Below, piece after piece: positions 1 to 5,909 of a stretch of DNA of 5,956 bases (its first letter is position 1; every line of letters starts with the position of its first letter). The position numbers and the translations under genes are program-made. This DNA comes from an uncultured Lachnospiraceae bacterium (GTDB lineage: Bacteria; Bacillota; Clostridia; Lachnospirales; Lachnospiraceae): contig CACZQU010000384.1 in the NCBI GenBank assembly GCA_902783305.1, forward strand, positions 1 to 5,956, in the 5' to 3' direction. Below the pieces are notes generated by a model that did not search any database, had not been told where the DNA came from, and saw nothing but the letters and a program-made list of their open reading frames with translations.

Positions 1-36
1 AGCTGCCGTTACAGATACCGTATAGCGAGTGAACAC

Positions 37-100
37 ACGATGTTTTCAGGATGAAACGGCAGTTAATTGCGTTCACGAGTATAATACAGGAAAACATCGT
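37..100. repeat. 11-bp inverted repeat in the gene-free left edge
   Basis: Perfect arms ACGATGTTTTC (37-47) and GAAAACATCGT (90-100), 42 bases apart, lie just downstream of the acyltransferase stop. Two further pairs interleave with it: CTGCCGTT (3-10) with AACGGCAG (55-62), and GTGAAC (29-34) with GTTCAC (71-76). A TATAAT hexamer on the plus strand (80-85) sits between the 11-bp arms. No T-run follows on the minus strand, so this is not a clear terminator. No gene is seen in positions 1-115. Confidence 0.45.
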
Positions 101-115
101 CACAAAATCATAGGA

Positions 116-1393
116 TCATTGTTTCGGCAGCAAAAGATCCGGCATATTCCGCACCATGCATTCCGAAACGGTGAAAGGCAGCTTTTCTTTCTCCAGAACC
201 TCCAGGAAATAATCCAGAGGCTTTATGTCCTTTGTCAGAAGCTGAAATGAGACGCAGAACTTGTCCGGAAGCGCATTTACTTCCAGCATCAGATTTCCAT
301 CCGTGATCGTATAAATCGATCGGATGTACTCCGACATACCGCCCCAGTCCGTCTTACCCACATAGCTTACCATATAGGTGTCCCGGGAATCGCTGCGGTA
401 GATGCTGTTTTTTTCGGCATATTTTATCTTGGATTTCAAATCTGGCTGATTGTCGATTCCTTTTCGTGCTTCAACCATCTTACGATACCATTCGAAGCTG
501 TTTTCCGGCTGCATCTGTGTTATGATCGCGCCTCTTGCACGCTGGTTCAGACGCTCAATGGACTCGTCAGCCATCTCCCAGTCATATTTCACATGAATAA
601 ATCTGACAAAGTCCCGATAGGATTTGGGACAACCAACATCCTTCCGGTAGTCATCCGCGATTTTGGCGGAAATATGCTGCCCCTTCCTTGGCGGGAAATA
701 ACGAGCAGCGGTTTTCAGCATGATTGCGGAAAGAATGGAATTGGGACTCCCGTCAATCTGCTTTGCATACTCCATGAAGGCTCTGCTGTCAAGGTCAACC
801 TGATAGTAATATACTTCATTCGCAAAGGGATTCAGGAAATAAAAATAATCCATTTCGATTCCGACGTTGCTGTCCCCTTCTTCGTACCGCTTCAGCGGAT
901 CATCAGTAAGAAGGCTGTTTTCGTCAGGATATGCGTACTCTTCCTTCTCAACAGGTGATCCGACCTCTTTCAGGTCATCCGGGGGCGTGATCTGGCCGTA
1001 TTTCTTTGTCAGATATTGATAGAGGGTAGTTTTGATCCAGAACATAGCCCCAAAGGCGCCGCATATACTGTGCGCCCAGTTGAACCATATACTGTTTTCT
1101 CTCCATGTTACAGCAAAAAGATGTCCTGCGACTTTTTCAGAACCCAGCACAAGACGCTCGTTCTTCTCCGGCAGGACAGCGATCTGGCGGTCATTTGGCA
1201 GCAATATATAGTTTTCCCGTTCATCGAGACCAACCCTCACAGAATAATAAGGAAATCTTGTCAAGGCTTCTCTTGCAGCCTGCTTCAAAATGCCTTCATC
1301 TATTGTCTCCGAAAGTGTCACCTTCACGCGGACGGTAAAAGCATTTTTCTTCATATATTCATAAAGCAGGTAAACATCCGGATTGCTGGCCAT
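116..1393 (-). CDS. Condensation-domain/alcohol-acetyltransferase-like acyltransferase, 425 aa
   Basis: Probable CoA-dependent (or carrier-dependent) acyltransferase of the large chloramphenicol-acetyltransferase-like fold that includes NRPS condensation domains, alcohol acetyltransferases and PapA5-type enzymes. It would join an acyl group to an alcohol or amine. Evidence: a two-lobed length of about 425 residues; an N-terminal strand-helix pattern (ILKQAAREALTRFPYYSVRV, residues 35-54) typical of these proteins; a histidine in the region of the active-site motif (WAHSICGAFG, His108); and a late SYVGKTDWGG stretch (343-352) where the family has its structural DFGWG-like segment. The usual HxxxDG is degenerate, with Gly112 and Ala113 where Asp and Gly are expected. 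The start is one base after the hydrolase stop, so the two are probably translated together. It ends 115 bases from the window edge. The family call is from fold-level patterns; substrate is unknown. Confidence 0.75.
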   Translation of the reverse strand: MASNPDVYLLYEYMKKNAFTVRVKVTLSETIDEGILKQAAREALTRFPYYSVRVGLDERENYILLPNDRQIAVLPEKNERLVLGSEKVAGHLFAVTWRENSIWFNWAHSICGAFGAMFWIKTTLYQYLTKKYGQITPPDDLKEVGSPVEKEEYAYPDENSLLTDDPLKRYEEGDSNVGIEMDYFYFLNPFANEVYYYQVDLDSRAFMEYAKQIDGSPNSILSAIMLKTAARYFPPRKGQHISAKIADDYRKDVGCPKSYRDFVRFIHVKYDWEMADESIERLNQRARGAIITQMQPENSFEWYRKMVEARKGIDNQPDLKSKIKYAEKNSIYRSDSRDTYMVSYVGKTDWGGMSEYIRSIYTITDGNLMLEVNALPDKFCVSFQLLTKDIKPLDYFLEVLEKEKLPFTVSECMVRNMPDLLLPKQ

Positions 1394-1394
1394 A

Positions 1395-2324
1395 TTACCC
1401 CCCTCTTTTAAACTCCTTCCGGAGAAATGATACCCGTCTGTCAATGCTTTGTCTCACGACCTGAGCATCTGTCTTCGCATCATATCCATGGAAGGTTCCT
1501 TCTGTTTCATTAATCTCTACATTGACACCAGCCTGGGAAAGCTTCCTGGCATACAGAATTCCTTCATCGTGAAGGCAGTCAAACTGTGCTGTTTCTATAT
1601 ACGTTGCCGGCATTTTCCCGGGGATAGAGCATCGCAGCGGAGAAGCAGCGGATCTCAGCTCCTCGTCTTCCCCGCAATAATAAAGCCACATGCGCCTGTT
1701 CGCCCGGGAATCCCATTGCGGCGTGTCAGTGTACTGCTTCATGGACTCCGTTTCCATCCCTGCATCCGTTACCGGATACATCAGCATCTGAAGGCAGGGC
1801 ATCTGTATACTCTCCGATTCCCATCGGTTACAGACCAAAGCGGCAATGGATGCGCCGGCACTGTCTCCCGCAATTCCGATCTTTTCTTCGCTGATGTCAA
1901 ATTCACTGGTATGCGCCATTACATATCTGTAAAGTGAAAGGACATCCTCGTAAGCAGCTGGGTACTGATATTCAGGTGCTAAATGATAATGTGGTAAGAA
2001 AACCTTGCAGCCTGTGTTTTGGGCATAGATAAAACAGAGCTTTTTCTGGTATACAGATGCTTTATACGTAAATGCTCCGCCATGGACATAAATGAGGGAA
2101 GGCATTTTCTCCTTTATCCCTGCCGGTGAAAAAACAGATGTTTTCAATGGAAGACTGCGAAAACCTTCTGTTTCAATTTTTATTTCCTCAATGATTTCCG
2201 GAGTCTTTTCAAGACGCCATGCCAGATCCTGATAGATATTTCCTGCCGCGACAATGAACCGGTTAAACGGATATGTCCGTGCTTCTTTTCTCAGTTCAGG
2301 ATCAATCAATTCATTATATTTCAT
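1395..2324 (-). CDS. HSL-type alpha/beta hydrolase (esterase/lipase family), 309 aa
   Basis: Serine hydrolase of the hormone-sensitive-lipase-like family, predicted to cleave carboxylic esters of unknown identity. The oxyanion-hole motif HGGA is at 81-84, the nucleophile elbow GDSAG at 153-157 (Ser155), the probable catalytic Asp249 lies in QFDCLHDEG, where the family usually has a D-P-L-R-D-E-G run, and the catalytic His279 in TFHGYD. PHYHLAPEYQYPAAYED (111-127) is the familiar segment after the oxyanion strand. Length is normal for the family. There is no signal peptide, so it is likely cytosolic. The start has only a weak ribosome binding site (GAAGAG) and follows a 92-base gap, the largest in the cluster, so it may depend on coupling or an internal promoter. 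Its last codons carry the ribosome binding site of the acyltransferase. Typical substrates include short-chain esters and acetylated small molecules. Confidence 0.94.
   Translation of the reverse strand: MKYNELIDPELRKEARTYPFNRFIVAAGNIYQDLAWRLEKTPEIIEEIKIETEGFRSLPLKTSVFSPAGIKEKMPSLIYVHGGAFTYKASVYQKKLCFIYAQNTGCKVFLPHYHLAPEYQYPAAYEDVLSLYRYVMAHTSEFDISEEKIGIAGDSAGASIAALVCNRWESESIQMPCLQMLMYPVTDAGMETESMKQYTDTPQWDSRANRRMWLYYCGEDEELRSAASPLRCSIPGKMPATYIETAQFDCLHDEGILYARKLSQAGVNVEINETEGTFHGYDAKTDAQVVRQSIDRRVSFLRKEFKRGG
1398..1406 (-). promoter_or_regulatory. Ribosome binding site fixing the acyltransferase start
   Basis: AGAGGGGGG on the minus strand, within the final codons of the hydrolase, lies 4 bases before the ATG at 1391-1393. 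It supports that ATG over a start 17 codons upstream at 1444, which would overlap the hydrolase by about 50 bases and has no comparable site. Confidence 0.7.
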
Positions 2325-2372
2325 TGCTCTTCAAACCTGCCATGAAGTAATTTTGATTTCATCCGAATAAAG

Positions 2373-2418
2373 GATCAGTATTCCCGGACAGATCTTCCTT
2401 CCTGATCATCGATCTGTC
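2373..2418 (-). promoter_or_regulatory. Intergenic hairpin with possible pseudoknot
   Basis: Perfect 8-bp inverted repeat GACAGATC/GATCTGTC at 2387-2394 and 2411-2418 with a 16-base loop. A second 6-bp pair, 2373-2378 with 2402-2407, joins the loop to sequence downstream of the stem, the arrangement of an H-type pseudoknot or of two alternative stems. The hairpin begins within the stop codon of the 54-aa gene. No run of T follows on the minus strand, so it is not a standard intrinsic terminator. It may be an RNA processing, stability or translation-control element between the two halves of the operon. Confidence 0.4.
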
Positions 2419-2581
2419 ATTTTTTCAGAAACTTTCTGACGATAAATGTACATATACCAACAGCCAGAAGAATTTCTACTATGATGAAGCCAATTGCGAA
2501 AGCTCCTGCGAAAAAACCTGTGAAAAGGCCGCCAAGAATAGCAATAAAAGCAATGAGGGAAATGAAAAAAAGTGTGATCAT
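2417..2581 (-). CDS. Small glycine-zipper membrane peptide, 54 aa
   Basis: Short hydrophobic protein beginning MITLFFISLIAFIAILGG and ending in the basic tail RKFLKK. Nearly the whole chain up to residue 48 is hydrophobic, enough for one long helix or two helices forming a hairpin. Glycines 18, 22 and 26 form GxxxGxxxG, a glycine zipper known to drive close helix packing and oligomerisation in membranes, with Gly31 further on. A lone acidic residue, Glu36, sits inside the hydrophobic stretch, and Cys44 is the only cysteine. The start is set by a near-ideal ribosome binding site, 33 bases after the preceding stop. The basic tail suggests a cytoplasmic C-terminus by the positive-inside rule. 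It could be an accessory subunit for the upstream kinase or DUF308 protein, or a toxin-like membrane peptide. The function is unknown. Confidence 0.75.
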   Translation of the reverse strand: MITLFFISLIAFIAILGGLFTGFFAGAFAIGFIIVEILLAVGICTFIVRKFLKK

Positions 2582-2587
2582 ACGGTT

Positions 2588-2595
2588 CTCCTCCC
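2588..2595 (-). promoter_or_regulatory. Strong ribosome binding site for the 54-aa membrane peptide
   Basis: GGGAGGAG on the minus strand, ending 6 bases before the ATG at 2579-2581. It is among the best Shine-Dalgarno matches in the window and the main reason to accept the very short downstream gene as translated. Confidence 0.8.
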
Positions 2596-2614
2596 AGATG
2601 ATAATATACGCAGC

Positions 2615-2812
2615 TTATTTCTGTATACTGGAAGTATTGAATATCCCAGCCATCAGATTTTTCAGAATATCCTGCTTTTCGGGCTCGATCCCGTCAAACC
2701 GGACACCGGACAGAGGACACTGATCCTTTCGGATGGTTTCGGGTATGGGGTCACCTGGAAGCTTAAACCCGGTCGGGTCAAACTGTTCATCGAACAGATA
2801 TCTTTTCCTCAT
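2615..2812 (-). CDS. Unrecognised small protein, 65 aa
   Basis: I do not recognise this product. It begins MRKRYLFDEQFDPTGF, is soluble, mixed-charge and proline-containing, and ends in a probable amphipathic helix (PEKQDILKNLMAGIF). It has no signal peptide, membrane helix or cysteine pair. Composition is protein-like and it fills the gap between the kinase and the next small gene. Support for the start is only moderate: GAGGG lies about 13 bases upstream of the ATG, rather far. The frame is the same as the kinase frame, and the eight codons after the kinase TAA are also open, so it could be a detached C-terminal piece or a readthrough extension. A loose likeness to the end of PilZ-type domains (the GVRF segment) is too weak to call. 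Confidence 0.5.
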   Translation of the reverse strand: MRKRYLFDEQFDPTGFKLPGDPIPETIRKDQCPLSGVRFDGIEPEKQDILKNLMAGIFNTSSIQK

Positions 2813-2836
2813 TCCAGGAAGGTTTCCCTCATAGCC

Positions 2837-4465
2837 TTAAGACTTTTTACCGGCAGCCTTTACCAGTTTTTTGACTGAATAGATGGCAAGCGCTATTGAA
2901 ACAACGAATCCGGCCACAGCAAACAGGGGAACCCCATTGACCATAGGCGGGATTGACGCTGTACATATCATGCACGATCCGTTGAAAAGCACACAGGCAA
3001 ATAAAGCCAGTATCACATTTGTAATCACTTCGATCAGCACGTGGAACGGTTCCTCGTATCCTGTCAGCTCGAAGCTGATCTTAAGCCTTCCCTTCACAAG
3101 ATTCCGGAGCACATCCGCAGCCAGTCCGGGAAGCCTGACCGTACGTGCCGCCGTTGCAGCCAGCGCTTCGACAGAAGCAGTCATCTGCCCTTTGATGTCA
3201 AAGCTCTCTTTTGCCCTGGACAGCAGCTTCTCCTGGAGAAAACCGAACAGATCCAGCTCAGGGCAGAACATTTCCAGTACACCCTCAATGGTGACCAGGC
3301 TTCGGATCATCATCGTATATTCTGTGGAAACGACGATGTGATGCTCATTCAGAAGATCTGTCAGCTCGGTCATCAGCTTTCCGACATCAATGTCATTCAG
3401 ATTTGTGGACGACATATACTGTGAACTGATGCTTTCCAGGTCTTCCATCAGGCGGGACTTATTCAGCTTCCCTTTAACGGTTCCGATCGAGAGTGCTGCG
3501 TTGGTCAGTGCCTCCACATCCTCCTGGACAAGGGCAAAAATCAGGTTCTGGATTGCGCTGATATTCGCCTCACTGATCCTCCCTACCATCCCGAAATCAA
3601 TCCAGTAAGGTACACCTTTGCAGATCATGATATTCCCCTGATGCGGATCTCCATGGAAGAACCCGGCATCCAGAACCTGATGCAGATAATTGTTCACGAG
3701 CGCCTTCCCGATCTCCAGACGGTCATAGCCGTCCCTCTCCACGAAATCCTTGTGGGAGATGGAATATCCATCCACAAAAGTCATCGTCAGGATGCGCTCT
3801 GTGGTCAGTTCATCAATGATCCTTGGACATGAAACGACTGTCTCATCCTCCAGGCAAAGCTCCCGGAAGGTTCTGGTATTATCCGCCTCTACACGGAAAT
3901 CCAGTTCCTCCTCCGTCACCTTTTCCAGCTCCTTAAGAATCCCCATCAGATCAATCGTCTCTGCTTCATCGTCTCCTTCCGCTGTCATGCTCACCATCCC
4001 GGCGAGCTTTTTCAGCAGAACAAAATCATCGCGCATGAGTTCGGCGATCTCGGGCCGCTGTACTTTGGTGACAACCCGTGTCCCATCCAGGAGCACTCCA
4101 TAATGCGCCTGCGCGATGGAAGCGGAACCCAGCGGTTCATCGCGGAATTCTTTGTAGAGTTCTTCGATACGCTTCCCGGTTTCCTGTTCGATAACCTTCC
4201 GCGCTGCAGCTGCCTCAAGTGGTTTTACGTCACTGCGAAGTTTTTCAAGCTCCAGGCAGTAGCTTTTCGGGAGCATATCCGTCCGGCTGGACATGATCTG
4301 GCCGATCTTCACATAAGTCGGGCCAAGATCCTCCAGTGTCGTCCTCAGCTCCTCCGGGGTAAAGCCGTTCGTATAAAAATTATGCTTTGCGAACACGCCA
4401 AGAATCTGGGCCGTACGCTTCCCGTTCTTCTTTTTTCCTTCTGTCATTTTCTGTTGCTCAGTCAT
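2837..4465 (-). CDS. UbiB/ABC1/AarF-family atypical kinase, 542 aa, membrane-anchored
   Basis: Member of the UbiB (ABC1, ADCK/COQ8) protein-kinase-like family, which in quinone-making organisms supports isoprenoid-quinone synthesis as an ATPase or atypical kinase. Visible motifs in order: KxGQ (K53-Q56) followed by SSRTDMLP; the A-rich loop PLGSASIAQAH (111-121); the ATP-binding Lys134 in VTKVQRP; ExD (E187-D189); the catalytic loop HGDPHQGN (271-278); and DFG (290-292). The C-terminus carries two hydrophobic helices (about 474-496 and 512-530) and then a Lys-rich tail, as expected for UbiB-type membrane anchoring. Length matches the family. The start overlaps the upstream stop as ATGA, with GGGAG nine bases ahead. 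Oddity: Gly113 and Ser114 replace the first two alanines of the usual AAAS loop. No quinone-synthesis gene is visible here, so the symbol ubiB is withheld; the target may be another membrane lipid. Confidence 0.95.
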   Translation of the reverse strand: MTEQQKMTEGKKKNGKRTAQILGVFAKHNFYTNGFTPEELRTTLEDLGPTYVKIGQIMSSRTDMLPKSYCLELEKLRSDVKPLEAAAARKVIEQETGKRIEELYKEFRDEPLGSASIAQAHYGVLLDGTRVVTKVQRPEIAELMRDDFVLLKKLAGMVSMTAEGDDEAETIDLMGILKELEKVTEEELDFRVEADNTRTFRELCLEDETVVSCPRIIDELTTERILTMTFVDGYSISHKDFVERDGYDRLEIGKALVNNYLHQVLDAGFFHGDPHQGNIMICKGVPYWIDFGMVGRISEANISAIQNLIFALVQEDVEALTNAALSIGTVKGKLNKSRLMEDLESISSQYMSSTNLNDIDVGKLMTELTDLLNEHHIVVSTEYTMMIRSLVTIEGVLEMFCPELDLFGFLQEKLLSRAKESFDIKGQMTASVEALAATAARTVRLPGLAADVLRNLVKGRLKISFELTGYEEPFHVLIEVITNVILALFACVLFNGSCMICTASIPPMVNGVPLFAVAGFVVSIALAIYSVKKLVKAAGKKS

Positions 4466-5028
4466 TCCACATTACTCCCGTCATCCTGCCGAAACGGCCA
4501 GATCCAGAACAGGCTGACCGCATAAACTGCCGCAGAGTAGAAAAGCGTTCCGCCGATCACATATAAAAGCTTGCGGGGATCATCCTTCCATGGGTTGACA
4601 AAAAGGAACGTCCCAAACAGCAGCAGCAGGCAGTCCAGAATTATCAGAATCCACCACCCTTTCCTCCCGGAACGCCGCGCATACGTCAGAGCATGATACA
4701 GGCCGTATCCTCCGAGAAGTATCGGCAGCGTCCCGACAAGCCAGTTCAGCAGTACCAGAAACAATCCGTCTATGGAGAAAAGAAGAATTCCGGCCAGACC
4801 GGCCACCAATCCGATGATAAGATTGATAAAATGAATCATCGCCTTGTTGCTGTCGATAAACTCCATTATCCTCAGGATGGAGAAAACGAGCAGCGCGAAT
4901 CCCAGCAGCTGTCCCATTATGGGAATATAAGCCACCGGGACCGCGAACATCGTCAATCCAGTAAACATAAGGAGAATGATCAGCAGGAGCATGGATCTTT
5001 TAAACTTCTCCAAAGTATGAAACAGCAT
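4462..5028 (-). CDS. HdeD/DUF308-like six-helix membrane protein, 188 aa
   Basis: Integral membrane protein of unknown function. About six hydrophobic segments can be seen, near residues 13-32, 35-57, 65-84, 87-113, 124-145 and 153-178, with short connecting loops and a polar, acidic C-terminus (RQDDGSNVE). Length, helix count, the paired-helix layout and an Asn-Pro just after helix five (145-146) fit the HdeD/DUF308 family, whose name comes from an acid-resistance membrane protein of Escherichia coli; the general biochemical role is not known. The ATG follows the SDR stop codon with no gap, and the ribosome binding site (AAGGGAG) lies inside the SDR's last codons, so the two are probably translationally coupled. 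Its own stop overlaps the next start as ATGA. Family placement rests on topology and general look, not a clear motif. Confidence 0.72.
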   Translation of the reverse strand: MLFHTLEKFKRSMLLLIILLMFTGLTMFAVPVAYIPIMGQLLGFALLVFSILRIMEFIDSNKAMIHFINLIIGLVAGLAGILLFSIDGLFLVLLNWLVGTLPILLGGYGLYHALTYARRSGRKGWWILIILDCLLLLFGTFLFVNPWKDDPRKLLYVIGGTLFYSAAVYAVSLFWIWPFRQDDGSNVE

Positions 5029-5868
5029 TTATTCTCCCTTTTCCTTCTTGAATTTCTTTCCTGTAGATGCCCCGCCGTCGATCAGTACATCAATCCCGCA
5101 CAGATATCCGTTTCTCTCATCGGCGATCGTGGCGATGGCAAAGCCCAGTTCTTCAGGCCTGCCCATTCTGCGCGCGCAGGTATTGTCGATCATCTGCTTC
5201 GCGAAATCCGACTTCTCCACCTCCTGTGTCCCCATACCCGTCTCAATCAGCCCCGGGCTTACTGAAACCACGCGGATCCCCTTCTTCGCATATTCGTGCG
5301 CGCATTTTTGCGCATACCATACAACAAAGTTTTTGCTGAGCGTATAGGCCATTCCGGATTTGAGGTAGTCTTCCGGAGCCAGATTTGCCTCCCCGATCAT
5401 ATGCTTAAGGAAAGCTTCTTCCTTGTATTCCGCCTCTTCGTATATCTGATGCTTCACCAGGAGCGCCGGCGCCTCATAGGCCGAGCTCGACGCAACGTCT
5501 ACGATCACACCGCCGTCGTTCATATATTTATAGAATTCCATGTTGACATTTTTCGTTCCCACAGCGTTGACCAGGATGATTTTCTCAGGATCTGCCATCG
5601 TAGGCGACAAACCGGCTGCGTGGATCACAGTTTTAATAGTGCCGAGCGCGGATGCCATAACGCAGAGCTCGTGAACATCTCTTCTCTCCGACACATCACA
5701 TGCAATCAGATGAACCTCGTGGCCTTCCGATTCCAAAAGCGCCTTTGCTTTCTCCAGCTTCTCTACCGTCCTTCCGGTCAGTACCAGGATGACATCTTTA
5801 TCTATATTTCTTGCGGTTTCCAGTCCCATTCCGCTTCCACCGCCGGTAATTACACATACGTTCGCCAT
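5029..5868 (-). CDS. Short-chain dehydrogenase/reductase (SDR), 279 aa
   Basis: NAD(P)(H)-dependent oxidoreductase with a Rossmann fold, predicted cytosolic, interconverting an alcohol and a carbonyl on an unknown substrate. Visible SDR landmarks: the cofactor motif TGGGSGMG (residues 8-15), Arg33 after the second strand (TGR), often linked with NADP(H) preference, CDV at 57-59, HAAG (83-86) in place of NNAG, Asn101, a catalytic Ser in VASSS (125-129), YTLSK (Tyr175, Lys179) as YxxxK, SPG (204-206), and a GYLCGIDVLIDGG end typical of classical SDRs. The Ser-to-Tyr distance is about 47 residues against roughly 13 in most classical SDRs, so there is an insertion at about 132-172, recalling the 3-alpha-hydroxysteroid dehydrogenase/carbonyl reductase type. 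The C-terminus adds a Lys-rich tail. Its stop codon abuts the ATG of the next gene. Enzyme class is confident; substrate is unknown. Confidence 0.93.
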   Translation of the reverse strand: MANVCVITGGGSGMGLETARNIDKDVILVLTGRTVEKLEKAKALLESEGHEVHLIACDVSERRDVHELCVMASALGTIKTVIHAAGLSPTMADPEKIILVNAVGTKNVNMEFYKYMNDGGVIVDVASSSAYEAPALLVKHQIYEEAEYKEEAFLKHMIGEANLAPEDYLKSGMAYTLSKNFVVWYAQKCAHEYAKKGIRVVSVSPGLIETGMGTQEVEKSDFAKQMIDNTCARRMGRPEELGFAIATIADERNGYLCGIDVLIDGGASTGKKFKKEKGE

Positions 5869-5874
5869 TTTTAC

Positions 5875-5880
5875 CCTCCT
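5875..5880 (-). promoter_or_regulatory. Ribosome binding site that fixes the SDR start
   Basis: AGGAGG on the minus strand lies 6 bases upstream of the ATG at 5866-5868. This perfect Shine-Dalgarno match selects that ATG over an in-frame TTG six codons upstream (5884-5886), which would place the site inside the coding sequence. Confidence 0.85.
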
Positions 5881-5909
5881 GTTCAATTCATAATAATGAG
5901 CTGTGGCTT

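Noticed and set aside
80..106. Minus-strand promoter (TTGTGA, 16 bases, TATACT) pointing out of the window
   Set aside because: Boxes are partly consensus, but they overlap the inverted repeat and no downstream gene is visible to support them, so it is not called as a feature.
29..250. Plus-strand open frame of 73 codons at the left edge
   Set aside because: It runs into the 3' end of the acyltransferase on the opposite strand, has no clear ribosome binding site and no family resemblance.
1394..1444. 17-codon N-terminal extension of the acyltransferase
   Set aside because: It would overlap the hydrolase end by about 50 bases. The ATG at 1393 has a good ribosome binding site and sits right after the hydrolase stop.
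2596..2625. AT-rich TATATT/TATTAT as a minus-strand promoter for the 54-aa gene
   Set aside because: No TTGACA-like hexamer is found 16-18 bases upstream, so the match is not better than chance in AT-rich sequence.
2481..2723. Plus-strand open frame of 80 codons, Lys/Pro/Ala-rich
   Set aside because: It is the antisense reading of the 54-residue membrane peptide and the 65-residue gene. The minus strand has the strong ribosome binding site.
3750..4103. Plus-strand Ser-rich open frame of 117 codons
   Set aside because: Antisense shadow of the kinase gene. The low-complexity Ser/Arg composition mirrors Glu and Asp-rich kinase codons.
4693..5265. Plus-strand open frame of 190 codons
   Set aside because: It lies antisense across the SDR and the DUF308-like gene, both well supported. 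Its translation is rich in Gln, Arg and His with no recognisable domain.
5869..5886. Six-codon N-terminal extension of the SDR from a TTG
   Set aside because: The AGGAGG ribosome binding site lies inside this extension, and the MANVCVITGG start at 5868 matches normal SDR N-termini.
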